Source of the DNA: Arthrobacter citreus
Lineage (GTDB): Bacteria > Actinomycetota > Actinomycetes > Actinomycetales > Micrococcaceae
Assembly: GCF_038405225.1 (NCBI RefSeq)
Contig: NZ_CP151657.1
Location: forward strand, 2,728,001-2,792,000
Reading direction: 5' to 3'
DNA length: 64,000 bases
The notes under the pieces are model-generated. The model had not been told where the DNA came from, did not search any database, and worked only from the letters and a program-made list of their open reading frames with translations. Made by a program: the position numbers and the translations under genes. Positions 17,499 to 30,577 of the stretch are shown in pieces (the first letter of the stretch is position 1; every line of letters begins with the position of its first letter).

Positions 17499-18233
17499 AT
17501 GAAGGTTTTAACCCTGGACAGCCGGGAAGCAGCCGGCGCCGCCGGGGCCGCCGTCGTCCGCGACTGCGTACAGGCCAAGCCCGACGCGGTGCTGGGTTTT
17601 GCCACCGGTTCCTCCCCCCTGCCGCTGTATGACGCGCTGGCGGATTACGGTCTGGACTTCACCGGTGTCCGTGGCTTTGCCCTGGACGAGTACATCGGGC
17701 TACCGCCCGGAGATCCCCGCAGCTACGGTGCCGTGATCGACAGCGAAGTGGTCCAGCGGCTGGGCATGCGGCCCGGATCCGTGCGCGTTCCCGACGTTGC
17801 AGCCGCGGACCTGGACGCCGCCGCTCGGGACTATGAACAGGCCATCCGTGAAGCCGGCGGCGTGGATCTGCAAATCCTCGGCATCGGTCATAACGGCCAC
17901 CTTGCGTTCAACGAACCCGGTGCCGCCCTTGACTCCCGTACCCGGGTTGAGCAGCTTGCCGAACGGACCCGGCGTGCCAATTCCCGTTTTTTCGATTCCC
18001 CCGACCAGGTGCCCACCCGCTGCATGACCCAGGGCATTGGCACCATCCTTGACGCCCGCCATCTGCTCCTGATTGCGCACGGGTCCGACAAGGCCGATAT
18101 CATTGCCCGGGCGCTGCAGGGACCCGTCAGTCCGGATTGCCCGGCCTCGGCACTGCAGCTGCACCCCCGTGTCACCGTCCTGCTGGACCGGCCCGCCGCC
18201 GCCCGGCTGAACCTAGGAGAAGACCGTCAATGA
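17499..18233 (+). CDS. nagB: glucosamine-6-phosphate deaminase
   Basis: 244 residues. Converts GlcN-6-P to fructose-6-P and ammonia in the cytoplasm. Recognisable blocks: VLGFATGSSPLPLYDAL, GFALDEYIGL (catalytic Asp), LQILGIGHNGHLAFNEPG with the catalytic His, and SRFFDSPDQVPTRCMTQGIGTILDARHLLLIAHGSDKA (read in parts). AAAGGAAC lies about 7 bases before the ATG. The allosteric C-terminal extension of the E. coli enzyme is absent. The stop codon overlaps the nagA start, giving coupled translation. Confidence 0.95.
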   Translation: MKVLTLDSREAAGAAGAAVVRDCVQAKPDAVLGFATGSSPLPLYDALADYGLDFTGVRGFALDEYIGLPPGDPRSYGAVIDSEVVQRLGMRPGSVRVPDVAAADLDAAARDYEQAIREAGGVDLQILGIGHNGHLAFNEPGAALDSRTRVEQLAERTRRANSRFFDSPDQVPTRCMTQGIGTILDARHLLLIAHGSDKADIIARALQGPVSPDCPASALQLHPRVTVLLDRPAAARLNLGEDRQ

Positions 18234-19480
18234 GCCCGGCCAACCGCCAGCCCGTCACCGTTCTCCGCGGCCGGGTGCTGCTGGGATCCCGCATTGAGGA
18301 GACCGGCGCCGTAGCTGTTGCCGGAACCGTGATCCTGTACGCGGGGCCCGAGTCCGGGCTGAATGCGGCACTGGCTGCCGCGGACATCTCGGCTGACCAT
18401 GATGTAAACGAAATCCGTCTGACCCCGGGCCAGCTGGCCGTTCCCGGGCTGGTGGACCTGCACTGCCACGGCGGCTACGGCGTCGATTTCCCGTCTGCGG
18501 ATGCCTCCGCCGCCCGTGCGGCGCTGCATCGGATGCACGCTGCCGGGACCACCACCGTGCTGGCCAGCCTGGTGACCGCTGCGCCCGCGGATCTGCTGTC
18601 CGGCCTGGAAATGTTTACCGGGCTTGCTGCCGCCGGCGATATTGCCGGCATCCACTTGGAAGGGCCGTTCCTTGCGGCCGCGCGCTGCGGCGCCCAGGAT
18701 CCGCGCTGGCTGCGTGCCCCCGACCTGGACTTTGCCGCCGAATTGATCGCCGCCGGCGGAGGACATCTGCGCACCATGACGTATGCGCCGGAACTTCCCG
18801 GCGCGGATGCCCTGGTGGATCTGCTGGCCGAACATTCAGTGGTCCCCTCGCTGGGGCACACTGCTGCATCCGCGGACGACGCCGGTGCCTCGCTTGCGCG
18901 GGCCGCCGCTGCACTCGCGGGCCAGTCGGTCTCAGCAGGCCAGACGGTCAGCGTCCCTACCGTGACGCATCTATTCAACGGCATGGACCCCATCCACCAC
19001 CGTGCTCCGGGTGCAGTGACCGCTGCGCTGCGTGCGGCACGGACCGGGGCCGCCGTCGTCGAGCTGATCGCTGACAACACCCACCTGGATCCTTTTGTGG
19101 TGGCTGCGATGTTTGAGCTTTTGGGTGCTGACAACATCGTCCTTGTCACGGATGCCATGGCTGCGGCAGGGCTCGCCGACGGCTCCTACCGTTTGGGTCC
19201 GGCCGAGGTGCAGGTCCGCAACGGCGTGGCCCGGCTGGAGTCCGGCGCCATTGCCGGCGGCACCGCCAGCATGCTGGACCTGGTGCGGAACGCGGTGGCC
19301 GCTGGGGTCCCGCTGGAATCCGCCCTGCGGTCTGCCTCCGAGATTCCCGCCCGGGTGCTGGGAAAGGCCGGACAGATCGGGTCCCTCACCGCGGGCGCAC
19401 AGGCCGATATGCTGCTTCTGGACGCCAACCTCCGCCCGGCCGGCGTGATGCACCGGGGAACGTGGATTTCTGCGGCGTAG
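18230..19480 (+). CDS. nagA: N-acetylglucosamine-6-phosphate deacetylase
   Basis: 416 residues, amidohydrolase superfamily. VDLHCHGGYGVDF carries the HxH metal ligands, GIHLEGPF the Glu ligand, then SLGHTAASADDA (His), VTHLFNGMDPIHHRAPG and LVTDAMAAAG (catalytic Asp). It removes acetate from GlcNAc-6-P, the product of NanE, and feeds NagB. The ATG at 18230 overlaps the nagB TGA by 4 bases and has AGGAGA upstream, so an upstream in-frame start is rejected. Confidence 0.95.
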   Translation: MSPANRQPVTVLRGRVLLGSRIEETGAVAVAGTVILYAGPESGLNAALAAADISADHDVNEIRLTPGQLAVPGLVDLHCHGGYGVDFPSADASAARAALHRMHAAGTTTVLASLVTAAPADLLSGLEMFTGLAAAGDIAGIHLEGPFLAAARCGAQDPRWLRAPDLDFAAELIAAGGGHLRTMTYAPELPGADALVDLLAEHSVVPSLGHTAASADDAGASLARAAAALAGQSVSAGQTVSVPTVTHLFNGMDPIHHRAPGAVTAALRAARTGAAVVELIADNTHLDPFVVAAMFELLGADNIVLVTDAMAAAGLADGSYRLGPAEVQVRNGVARLESGAIAGGTASMLDLVRNAVAAGVPLESALRSASEIPARVLGKAGQIGSLTAGAQADMLLLDANLRPAGVMHRGTWISAA

Positions 19481-19507
19481 CACCCACTTCCCAAAGGAGC
19501 CTGAACG

Positions 19508-20248
19508 ATGACCAGACCCAGCGCACTGCTGCTGACAGGAACCGGACGTTACGCCGATCCCTGGCACCCGTTCACCGAGACATCCCACGCACTCGCGGGG
19601 ATCTTGGATGAGTCGGGGTTCGACGTCATTGTGGCCGCGGATGCGGAGGCAGCATTGGAATGGTTGACCAGTTCCTGGAACTGGCCCGATCTGCTGGCCG
19701 TCAATGTCGGCCTGCCCCGCGACGGGGCGCCATCCCCTGGCCGAGCTGCCGCCGCCGGCTTGAGCGCCTGGCTGGCCGGCCGCCGTCCACTGCTGGCCTG
19801 CCACTCGAGCTCCACCAGTTTTACGGATCTGCCGGAGTGGAAGCAGGCACTGGGAGGCAGCTGGACACGGGGCACCTCCATGCATCCGGACCACGGTCCT
19901 GCCGACATCCTGGTGGACCGGAACTCGGGTTCCGTGGCCGCCAGCATCCCGGACTTCCAGCTCACCGATGAACGGTACAGCTGGCTGGACACTCATCCGG
20001 ACATCACGGTCCACGCCCGCCACCTCCATGAGAACGTGGCTCATCCGCTGATCTGGTCCTACGAGCGCGACGGCGGCGGCCGCACCTTCTACGATGCACT
20101 GGGCCACGACGCCGCATCCTACGAGTCTCCTGAGCACCGGGAACTCCTGCGCCGGGGAATTGAGTGGCTGGCTGAGTCGGTGCCGCTGCGTCCCGGAACA
20201 CCTCCGGAGACAGCTGACCCGTCAACAGCCCAGCTGCCCAACAGCTGA
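19508..20248 (+). CDS. ThuA-like domain protein
   Basis: 246 residues. The class I glutamine amidotransferase-like fold of ThuA proteins is visible: LLLTGTGRYADPWHPFTETSHALAGILDESGFDVIV, read in parts, a flavodoxin-like start; ACHSSSTSFTDLPEWKQALGGSW in the position of the ThuA G-x-x-F loop; and WSYERDGGGRTFYDALGHDAASY near the C-terminus, which is the ThuA signature. ThuA homologues act on trehalose or other sugars, often in carbohydrate operons. AAAGGAG is 8-9 bases before the ATG, and the gene is 27 bases after nagA, so it is likely cotranscribed. Function here unknown. Confidence 0.85.
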   Translation: MTRPSALLLTGTGRYADPWHPFTETSHALAGILDESGFDVIVAADAEAALEWLTSSWNWPDLLAVNVGLPRDGAPSPGRAAAAGLSAWLAGRRPLLACHSSSTSFTDLPEWKQALGGSWTRGTSMHPDHGPADILVDRNSGSVAASIPDFQLTDERYSWLDTHPDITVHARHLHENVAHPLIWSYERDGGGRTFYDALGHDAASYESPEHRELLRRGIEWLAESVPLRPGTPPETADPSTAQLPNS

Positions 20249-20264
20249 CACCTGCACTCCAACT

Positions 20265-20326
20265 CCGCGAGATGGCGGTAAGTGCTCTTCCCAGCCCCGG
20301 GAAGAGCACTTACTGCCATCTCGCGG
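20265..20326. terminator. 28-bp near-perfect inverted repeat between convergent transcripts
   Basis: The arms 20265-20292 and 20299-20326 pair over 28 bases with a single mismatch (centre of left arm ATGGCGGTAAG, right arm CTTACTGCCAT) and a 6-base loop AGCCCC. It lies between the end of the ThuA gene and the end of the rrn operon. Neither side has a U-tract, so it would be a non-canonical bidirectional terminator or a dispersed palindromic element. Confidence 0.6.
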
Positions 20327-20363
20327 AAAAGAAAGTGGTAGTCAAACAAACGCGGGTTAAACA

Positions 20364-20399
20364 AGTAAGGCCCGCACCATCACTGGTACGGGCCTTACT
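20364..20399 (-). terminator. Rho-independent terminator of the rrn operon
   Basis: On the minus strand AGTAAGGCCCG (20399-20389) pairs with CGGGCCTTACT (20374-20364), and the stem continues with a G-T wobble and ACCA/TGGT around a GTGA loop, about 16 pairs in all. TGTTT follows. It lies about 20 bases beyond the 5S gene. Confidence 0.8.
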
Positions 20400-20417
20400 C
20401 TCTCAACCGAAATATTG

Positions 20418-20535
20418 TCCGGCGGTGACCTACTCTCCCACATCCTCCCGGATGCAGTACCATCGGCGCTGTGGGTCTTAGCTTCCGGGTTCGGAATGGG
20501 ACCGGGCGTTTCCCCCACGCTATGACCGCCGTAAC
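20418..20535 (-). rRNA. rrf: 5S ribosomal RNA
   Basis: About 118 nt. On the minus strand it begins GTTACGGCGGTCATAGCG, contains CCCGGTCCCATTCCGAACCC and ends GGTCACCGCCGGAC, so the terminal helix closes (GGCGGT with ACCGCC). Ends are set by this helix and may be off by a few bases. Confidence 0.95.
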
Positions 20536-20829
20536 CCTTCCACCCACACCACCCCAACAAACAAACCTCAGGGTGAGGGGAAAACAATGGTCACAACAAA
20601 ACACACAAAACCAATAACAACATTGAGTGTTTCAAAGCGAAGTTATAACTGTAATTATACGGCACACCAGAACCCGCAAGGGTGTGGTGGTGCCGGTTCC
20701 AGGAGTGACAAACCACACGGGTTTGTTATCCGGGAACCACATAGTGGACGCAAGCAGCACATGATCTAACACAACCCTTATTTGGCGGGAACGTTTGAAG
20801 TCGTTTCCTGCCCAGATTGTGGTGTGGTG

Positions 20830-23985
<3,156 letters not shown>

Positions 23986-24120
23986 ACCACAAAGATCAAT
24001 AAATATTATCGCTATCGAGAAAACCATGACAACACCGGAAACACACCCATCAAGGGCACATCCCCGGATCACCAGGTTTATCTGAAATTGCACTTAATAA
24101 TTTTAAGATGCTCGCGTCCA

Positions 24121-24140
24121 CTATGTAGTTCTCAAACAAC
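24121..24140 (-). promoter_or_regulatory. boxA antitermination element in the 16S-23S spacer
   Basis: On the minus strand the sequence reads GTTGTTTGAGAACTACATAG, the actinobacterial boxA bound by NusB/NusE. The spacer (about 23986-24525, 540 nt) contains no tRNA gene that I can see and otherwise only AT-richer leader-like sequence. Confidence 0.75.
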
Positions 24141-24521
24141 AACCCCGTCACACCCCGCCACCACCACGTATTCACCGTGGAAGTCTTAGGTCTGCGCAGG
24201 AACAATCAGAAACAACACGGTACCCGTGCCACCTCCAACCAAACGGCTGTCAGTTCATACGGTCCTGTTGTCTCAGGACCCAACAGTGTGCCAAACGGTA
24301 AAACCCGGTACTCGAGGCACCGGCAGCTCTTTCCAACCACAACCATCCCCACAAGTGGGAACGTACACGGCGTACTCATGCTGCCAGGCTCAACGCCGGG
24401 CACCTGCTCATTGATATTCCACCCTTGAGCACCCACCGAAGAACAAATGTCTTACGATATGGGCATCTCCTGCAAAGACCGCATCCAACACTGTGGAAGG
24501 ACACAAAATCCTTGAGGTGCT

Positions 24522-26055
<1,534 letters not shown>

Positions 26056-26210
26056 TGTGTTACAGACACAAGACCGGAGCCAAGGAAAATTGGCTGCACG
26101 GTCCTGCACTAAATTCGAAACCAGCTAAAAAAGCCGTCCCATACCCACGGGGTGGGCGGTAACAGCCAGTTCAACCAATTAAAATAATTGGTATCAATAA
26201 ACTTGGCACA

Positions 26211-26230
26211 CTATTGAGTTCTCAAACAAC
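26211..26230 (-). promoter_or_regulatory. boxA antitermination element in the 16S leader
   Basis: Minus strand GTTGTTTGAGAACTCAATAG, matching the spacer copy at 24121 over the first 14 bases. CCAATTA-AAA-TAATTGG (about 26176-26192), between boxA and 16S, could form part of the processing structure. Confidence 0.75.
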
Positions 26231-26298
26231 AGATGCATCCGAAATACTCGGAAAAACAATGTAATGTTTTTCTTTTCTCTTCGCTGCAGTGTTTCTTT

Positions 26299-26327
26299 AT
26301 TCTATTTCATCCGGCCGGTTTTAGCAA
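26299..26327 (-). promoter_or_regulatory. candidate rrn promoter
   Basis: Minus strand TTGCTA (26327-26322) and TAGAAT (26304-26299) are separated by 17 bases, about 70 bases upstream of boxA and 245 upstream of 16S. Other weaker hexamers lie further upstream, so more than one promoter is possible. Confidence 0.55.
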
Positions 26328-26564
26328 TTCGGGATAACTCCCGGTTAGTGCTTGATTCCGCTGGATGCACCCGCGCAAAAGCCCTGGTTTTCCGTGTCCC
26401 GGGCGGTGAGGCGCAGGATGGATCACCAGGATGTTTTTGGTGGGGTCTGGCCGCCCTGCCGGGGATGTTTTTCAACTCCCTGCCGCGGCGACTTAGAAGA
26501 CTTTACACAGGTTTGCACCCCGCCGCAAATCGGCCTCCAGGACCCGCTGGCAGGCCTCCGGAAA

Positions 26565-26680
26565 CAGCCCTCAGCCCCAGCCCTAAGCCTTCAGCCCCAG
26601 CCCTAAGCCCTCAGCCCTCAGCCCCAAGCCCCCAGCCGCCAGCCTCCAGCCTCCAGCCTCCAGCCTCCAGCCTCAGCCCA
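26565..26680. repeat. low-complexity AGCCTCC/AGCCC tandem repeat in a gene-free stretch
   Basis: The region 26340-26805 upstream of the rrn promoter holds no convincing gene. 26565-26636 is built of imperfect TCAGCCC/CAGCCCTAAGCC units; 26638-26675 is five copies of the 7-mer AGCCTCC. The 7-base period is incompatible with coding. Confidence 0.85.
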
Positions 26681-26685
26681 CGCAG

Positions 26686-26717
26686 CGGCGGCCGGCAGCT
26701 GCTGCTGCCGACCGCCG
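26686..26717 (-). terminator. GC-rich hairpin downstream of the pyrimidine-type transport operon
   Basis: CGGCGGCCGGCAGC (26686-26699) pairs with GCTGCCGACCGCCG (26704-26717) over 14 bases with one mismatch and a TGCT loop. It lies 89 bases past the stop of the last operon gene. No U-tract follows. Confidence 0.5.
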
Positions 26718-26719
26718 TT

Positions 26720-26765
26720 GTGATCCCGTAAATGTCGTGATCCCGAATATCGTGATCCCGAATAT
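26720..26765. repeat. three direct repeats GTGATCCCG(A)AATAT
   Basis: GTGATCCCG starts at 26720, 26737 and 26752, each followed by TAAATGTC or AATAT. The last two are identical over 14 bases at a 15-base period. They lie between the hairpin and the stop codon of the binding-protein gene. Function unknown. Confidence 0.7.
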
Positions 26766-26805
26766 GCTCTCGGCCCGTCCTTACCAGCCGGATGAGCAGC
26801 CCCGG

Positions 26806-27948
26806 CTAGTTGCCGCCCTCGGCCAGGGTCACCTCGATCGGCTCGTAGTCCGCACCCTTGGTGTCCACCCCTTCTTCTTCCAGCTCTGCCAGCGCCTTCT
26901 CCACATACTCGTTGGTGTAGGCGGTCTCCGGCGGTTCCGTGGTCAGGATGGTGGTTCCCGTTTCGTTCTCTGTTCCCATGGCGATGTCCACGGTCTGCTT
27001 CCAAGCCGCCTCGTCGATCATCCCGACGCCGTTGGTGGAGGGGAAAATCAGCTTGTTGGTTTCATTGGTCATCCACAGCTGGTGGCTCTGGCCCAGGGTT
27101 GACCCGGAGTCGGTGACAATTGTGGCCGCTTCCTCCGGATTGTCCTTGGCGTAGATCCAGCCCTTGATGGCCGCCTTGACGAACGCCGTGGTGGTGTCCT
27201 GATACTCGGTGTCCTCTGCCAGCCGCGCGGCGTCCGCCCAAATGGCGTCCTGCAGCATGGCGGAGCCTTCTTCGTTCCAGTCGATAACCGTCAGGTCCTC
27301 GGGCTGGTACAGCTCCCCCGTCTCAGGGTTCACCGTCTCCAGCACCTGCGCGTACTCGTTGTAGGTCATGGCCTGGGCCGCATCGATGTCCCCGGACAGG
27401 AAACCGTTCATATCGAAGGCCTGCTGAATCAGCTCAATGTCCCCCGCTTCCACCCCTGCGTTCTTTAGGCCGGCGAAGAGCTCCCATTCATTGCCGTACC
27501 CCCAGGAACCCACCTTTTTACCCGCGAGATCCTCCGGGCCGTCGATGCCGGAATCCGCCATCGCCACCTGCAGCGTTGCGCTGCGCTCAAAGATCTGCGC
27601 CACGTTGGTGATGTTGGCGCCCTGTTCAATGGAACCCAGCACCTTCGGCACCCAGGAAATGGCGTAGTCCACATCGCCGGAGGCCAGCACGTCCTGCGGG
27701 ACGATGTCCGCGCCGCCCTCAACAATTTCCACGTCCAGGCCCTCGTCCTCAAAATATCCCTGGTCCAGCGCCGCGTAGTAGCCGGCAAACTGGGCCTGCG
27801 AAAACCACTGCAGCTGGAGTTTCACCGGAGTCAGTCCCTCTGCGGATTCTGTCTCGTCCGCGCCGCTGCCCGAGGCACAGCCGGCCAAAACCAGGACTGC
27901 GGCGGTTCCTGCCGCTGCGGCGGTGCGGATGCGTTTTCCACTTGCCAT
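26806..27948 (-). CDS. NMT1/THI5-like ABC transporter substrate-binding lipoprotein
   Basis: 380 residues. Signal peptide with lipobox VLAGC (Cys at about 24). The mature protein starts with VKLQLQWFSQAQFAGYYAALDQGYFEDEGLDV, read in parts, the hallmark of the NMT1/THI5-like group that binds pyrimidine, riboflavin, thiamine-precursor or hydantoin-like rings. An Asp/Glu-rich acidic surface fits an extracellular actinobacterial protein. GGAGG lies 7 bases before the ATG. It is the last gene of a seven-gene operon with a dihydropyrimidinase and a ureidopropionase-like enzyme, so a pyrimidine or hydantoin ligand is more likely than thiamine precursor. Confidence 0.88.
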   Translation of the reverse strand: MASGKRIRTAAAAGTAAVLVLAGCASGSGADETESAEGLTPVKLQLQWFSQAQFAGYYAALDQGYFEDEGLDVEIVEGGADIVPQDVLASGDVDYAISWVPKVLGSIEQGANITNVAQIFERSATLQVAMADSGIDGPEDLAGKKVGSWGYGNEWELFAGLKNAGVEAGDIELIQQAFDMNGFLSGDIDAAQAMTYNEYAQVLETVNPETGELYQPEDLTVIDWNEEGSAMLQDAIWADAARLAEDTEYQDTTTAFVKAAIKGWIYAKDNPEEAATIVTDSGSTLGQSHQLWMTNETNKLIFPSTNGVGMIDEAAWKQTVDIAMGTENETGTTILTTEPPETAYTNEYVEKALAELEEEGVDTKGADYEPIEVTLAEGGN

Positions 27949-28026
27949 TTTGTTGCCTCCATTTGGGTGAGAGCGGATAGCTGTGAGCGGGACCGTCCGG
28001 ACGGGACGGGTGAAAAACCGGCGGTG

Positions 28027-28854
28027 TCAGTGCCGGGAGCTGTATTTCTCCAGTGCGGCGGTGGCACAGAAGAACACCAGGCCGACGACGACGGCACCCA
28101 GCACGTAGGCCCACGCCAGTGTGTAGTTGCTTCCGGCGGCTGCCGAGGTGATGGACTTGCCGAGTCCGCCCACCGGACCGCCAAAGTACTCGGCAATCAG
28201 CGCGGAAATCACGGCCAGTGATGACGCGATCCGCAGCCCGGTGAACATGTAGGGCACGGCGCTGGGCAGCGTGACGCTGCGGGTGACCTGCCAGCGGCCG
28301 GCCGCGTAGGAGCGCATGAGGTCCCGGTGCACCGGAAGGACCTGCCGGAACCCGCGCAGCGAATTCACGTACACCGGAACAAAAACGGCAATTCCCGCCA
28401 CGATCTGCCGCGGTGCCTCTTCGCCGGCGCCGAACATCGTGTAGAGCACCGGGGCCACGGCCACGATTGGCACCACCGACAGTGCCGCCACCAACGGTCC
28501 GGCGAGGCGGTCAAAGACCGGCAGGAACGCGGCAACGACGGCGGCGAGGACGCCCAGCAGGCCGCCTGCCACCAGTCCCACCGCGGCATTGCCTCCGGTC
28601 ACAAGTGATGCCGAGACGATGTTGCCCAGGTTCGCGAAGAACGCCGCGGCGATATCGAACGGTCCGGGGAGCACAAACGGGGGAACCGCCAGCACGCTTA
28701 CCGCGGCCTGCCACAGCAGCACCACCGCAACTCCCAGCAGCAGCGGAAGCAATGCCTGCCGGCCGCCGCCAACTGCCCGCACCAGCAGCGCCGGAGACGT
28801 GGCCGCCACCGCGGCGGGGGTGGTTTTAAGCCCGGAGCTCTCCAGCGCCGTCAC
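28027..28854 (-). CDS. ABC transporter permease (SsuC/ThiX type), copy 2
   Basis: 275 residues. BPD_transp_1 permease with about six TM helices; a first helix near LLPLLLGVAVVLLWQAAVSVL and the cytoplasmic EAA loop DLMRSYAAGRWQVTRSVTLPSAVPYMFTGLRIA, read in parts. The ATPase gene overlaps its start by 4 bases. Together with the first permease gene it probably forms a heterodimeric channel. Confidence 0.9.
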   Translation of the reverse strand: MTALESSGLKTTPAAVAATSPALLVRAVGGGRQALLPLLLGVAVVLLWQAAVSVLAVPPFVLPGPFDIAAAFFANLGNIVSASLVTGGNAAVGLVAGGLLGVLAAVVAAFLPVFDRLAGPLVAALSVVPIVAVAPVLYTMFGAGEEAPRQIVAGIAVFVPVYVNSLRGFRQVLPVHRDLMRSYAAGRWQVTRSVTLPSAVPYMFTGLRIASSLAVISALIAEYFGGPVGGLGKSITSAAAGSNYTLAWAYVLGAVVVGLVFFCATAALEKYSSRH

Positions 28855-29690
28855 CGCGTTTCCACTCCACGGAGGGCGGTCACTGCGGTGCCGTGCAGGG
28901 ACTCGCGGACTGCGGTGATGGCGGCGTAGAACGCCGTGTCCTCCCGCAGGTTCTCGCCGCGCTCCCCCGCCGCTCCGAGCCGCATGGACAGCACATCCTT
29001 GATCCGTCCCGGCCGGGCCGACATCACGAACACGCGGTCGGAGAGAAATACCGCTTCCGGAATGGAGTGGGTGACAAAGACGACGGCGGCACCGGTTTCC
29101 GCGCAGATGCGGACCAGTTCGTTCTGCATCCGCTCACGCGTCATCTCGTCGAGGGCACCAAACGGCTCGTCCATCAGCAGCAGCCGGGGGCTTTCCGCCA
29201 GCGACCGGGCGATGGCCACGCGCTGCTGCATGCCTCCGGACAGCTGGTCCGGAAAGGAATCGGCAAATTCGGTGAGTCCGACCATCCCCAGGAGTTCCTC
29301 GGCCCGGCTCTTCCGGGTCTTCGCCGGGACACCGTGCAGCTGCAGCGGCAGTTCGATGTTCGCGCGCACCGTGCGCCAGGGCAAAAGTCCGGCCTGCTGA
29401 AAGGCGATGCCGTATGCCTGTTCCTTCCGGGCCTGCCGTGCGGTCCGGCCGAAAACGCTGATGGTTCCACTCGTCGGTTCATCAAGATCCGCGATCAGGC
29501 GCAGCAGCGTGCTCTTGCCGCAGCCCGATGGTCCGATGAGTGACACAAATTCGCCCGGCGCCACCGTCAGGTTGGCCGCCTCGAGTGCCGTGACGGAGCC
29601 CTTGCCGGTGGTGAAAACCCGGTGGACGTCCCGGACGTCCACCGCCGGTTGCTGTGCATCCGGTGCTGCCGCTTCTGTTGATGCGTTCAT
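28851..29690 (-). CDS. ABC transporter ATP-binding protein (SsuB/ThiZ type)
   Basis: 279 residues: [19 protein letters not shown] (Walker A), FQQAGLLPW (Q-loop), LSGGMQQRVAIARSLAE (signature), LLLMDEPFGALDEMTRERM (Walker B, D-loop) and VTHSIPEAVFLSDRV (H-loop). The pattern is that of taurine/nitrate/pyrimidine-precursor importers. ATGA overlaps on both sides couple it to the two permease genes. Confidence 0.92.
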   Translation of the reverse strand: MNASTEAAAPDAQQPAVDVRDVHRVFTTGKGSVTALEAANLTVAPGEFVSLIGPSGCGKSTLLRLIADLDEPTSGTISVFGRTARQARKEQAYGIAFQQAGLLPWRTVRANIELPLQLHGVPAKTRKSRAEELLGMVGLTEFADSFPDQLSGGMQQRVAIARSLAESPRLLLMDEPFGALDEMTRERMQNELVRICAETGAAVVFVTHSIPEAVFLSDRVFVMSARPGRIKDVLSMRLGAAGERGENLREDTAFYAAITAVRESLHGTAVTALRGVETR

Positions 29691-30577
29691 GCTGCTTGCT
29701 CTCCTCGGCGGTAGCGGTGCAGGAAAAGTCCCAGGACAGTGGTGGCGGAGACTGCGGCCAGGCCCAGCAGGACAGCCCCGAAGATGGGTGCCCAGGGTTT
29801 GCCCGGGTCACCGCCGGCCGCGGCGGCGTATTCCACGATCATTCGGCCAATCCCACCCTTGAGGCCGATCGACACTTCGGCCACGACGGCGCCGATCACG
29901 GCGTTGGCGGCGGCCAGGCGAAGCGCCGGCAGCAAGTAGGGGATGCTGGCGGGCAGCCGCAGGAACAGGAAGCTGCGCCACCATCCCACCGAGTAGCTGT
30001 GCATCAGGTCCAGATGGCTGACCTGCGGAGACGCGAATCCGCGCAGGGCGCCGATCGCCACCGGGAAGAAAGCCAGATATGAGGCGATGACGGCCACCGA
30101 CATCCAGTTTTCCCAGCTGAAGGAGCCGATCTCCAGCTGGGATCCCCAGCGGCGCACCAGCGGGGCGATGGCGATGAGGGGAACGGTTTGGCTCAGGATG
30201 ATCCAGGGCAGCAGGGCGGACCCGGCCGCCCGGAACCGCTGCATGACCATGGCCAGGCCCAGCCCCACCAGGACTCCGATGAACCAGCCCACGGCCGCGA
30301 TCCCCAGGGTAAAGGCCGCCGCCGCCAGGACAGCCAGCCACAGGGGCTGCGCCCCCGCGGCCGAGGTGACCGGTTCCGCCAGTCTTGCGAGCATGGTCCA
30401 GACGTGGGGCATGGCAAGGTCGGTGGTGCGCGGCAGGAGCGGCATGCTCCCCACGCTGACGCCGTCGTCGGGCCCGGCAAACTTGTACGCTTCCCACAGC
30501 AGAACCGGAACCAGGACGCCGGCGGCGGCCCAGCCGATCCGAGCCGCCGGCGGTGTCCTGGTTCCGGCCCGGGTCAT
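29687..30577 (-). CDS. ABC transporter permease (SsuC/ThiX type), copy 1
   Basis: 296 residues with a first TM helix at about 10-28 (WAAAGVLVPVLLWEAYKF) and the BPD_transp_1 domain; EAA loop DLMHSYSVGWWRSFLFLRLPASIPYLLPALRLAAANAVIGAVVAE, read in parts. It is more divergent than usual from its partner permease, so the pair is likely ancient. The start overlaps the stop of the LLM oxidoreductase gene (ATGA). Confidence 0.9.
   Translation of the reverse strand: MTRAGTRTPPAARIGWAAAGVLVPVLLWEAYKFAGPDDGVSVGSMPLLPRTTDLAMPHVWTMLARLAEPVTSAAGAQPLWLAVLAAAAFTLGIAAVGWFIGVLVGLGLAMVMQRFRAAGSALLPWIILSQTVPLIAIAPLVRRWGSQLEIGSFSWENWMSVAVIASYLAFFPVAIGALRGFASPQVSHLDLMHSYSVGWWRSFLFLRLPASIPYLLPALRLAAANAVIGAVVAEVSIGLKGGIGRMIVEYAAAAGGDPGKPWAPIFGAVLLGLAAVSATTVLGLFLHRYRRGEQAA

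Noticed and set aside
18971-20137. 388-codon open frame on the minus strand
   Set aside because: Antisense to nagA and the ThuA-like gene, both of which have clear motifs.
26806-27948. thiamine-precursor (HMP) binding protein ThiY
   Set aside because: Family-level similarity exists, but no TPP riboswitch precedes the operon and the neighbours are pyrimidine/hydantoin enzymes.
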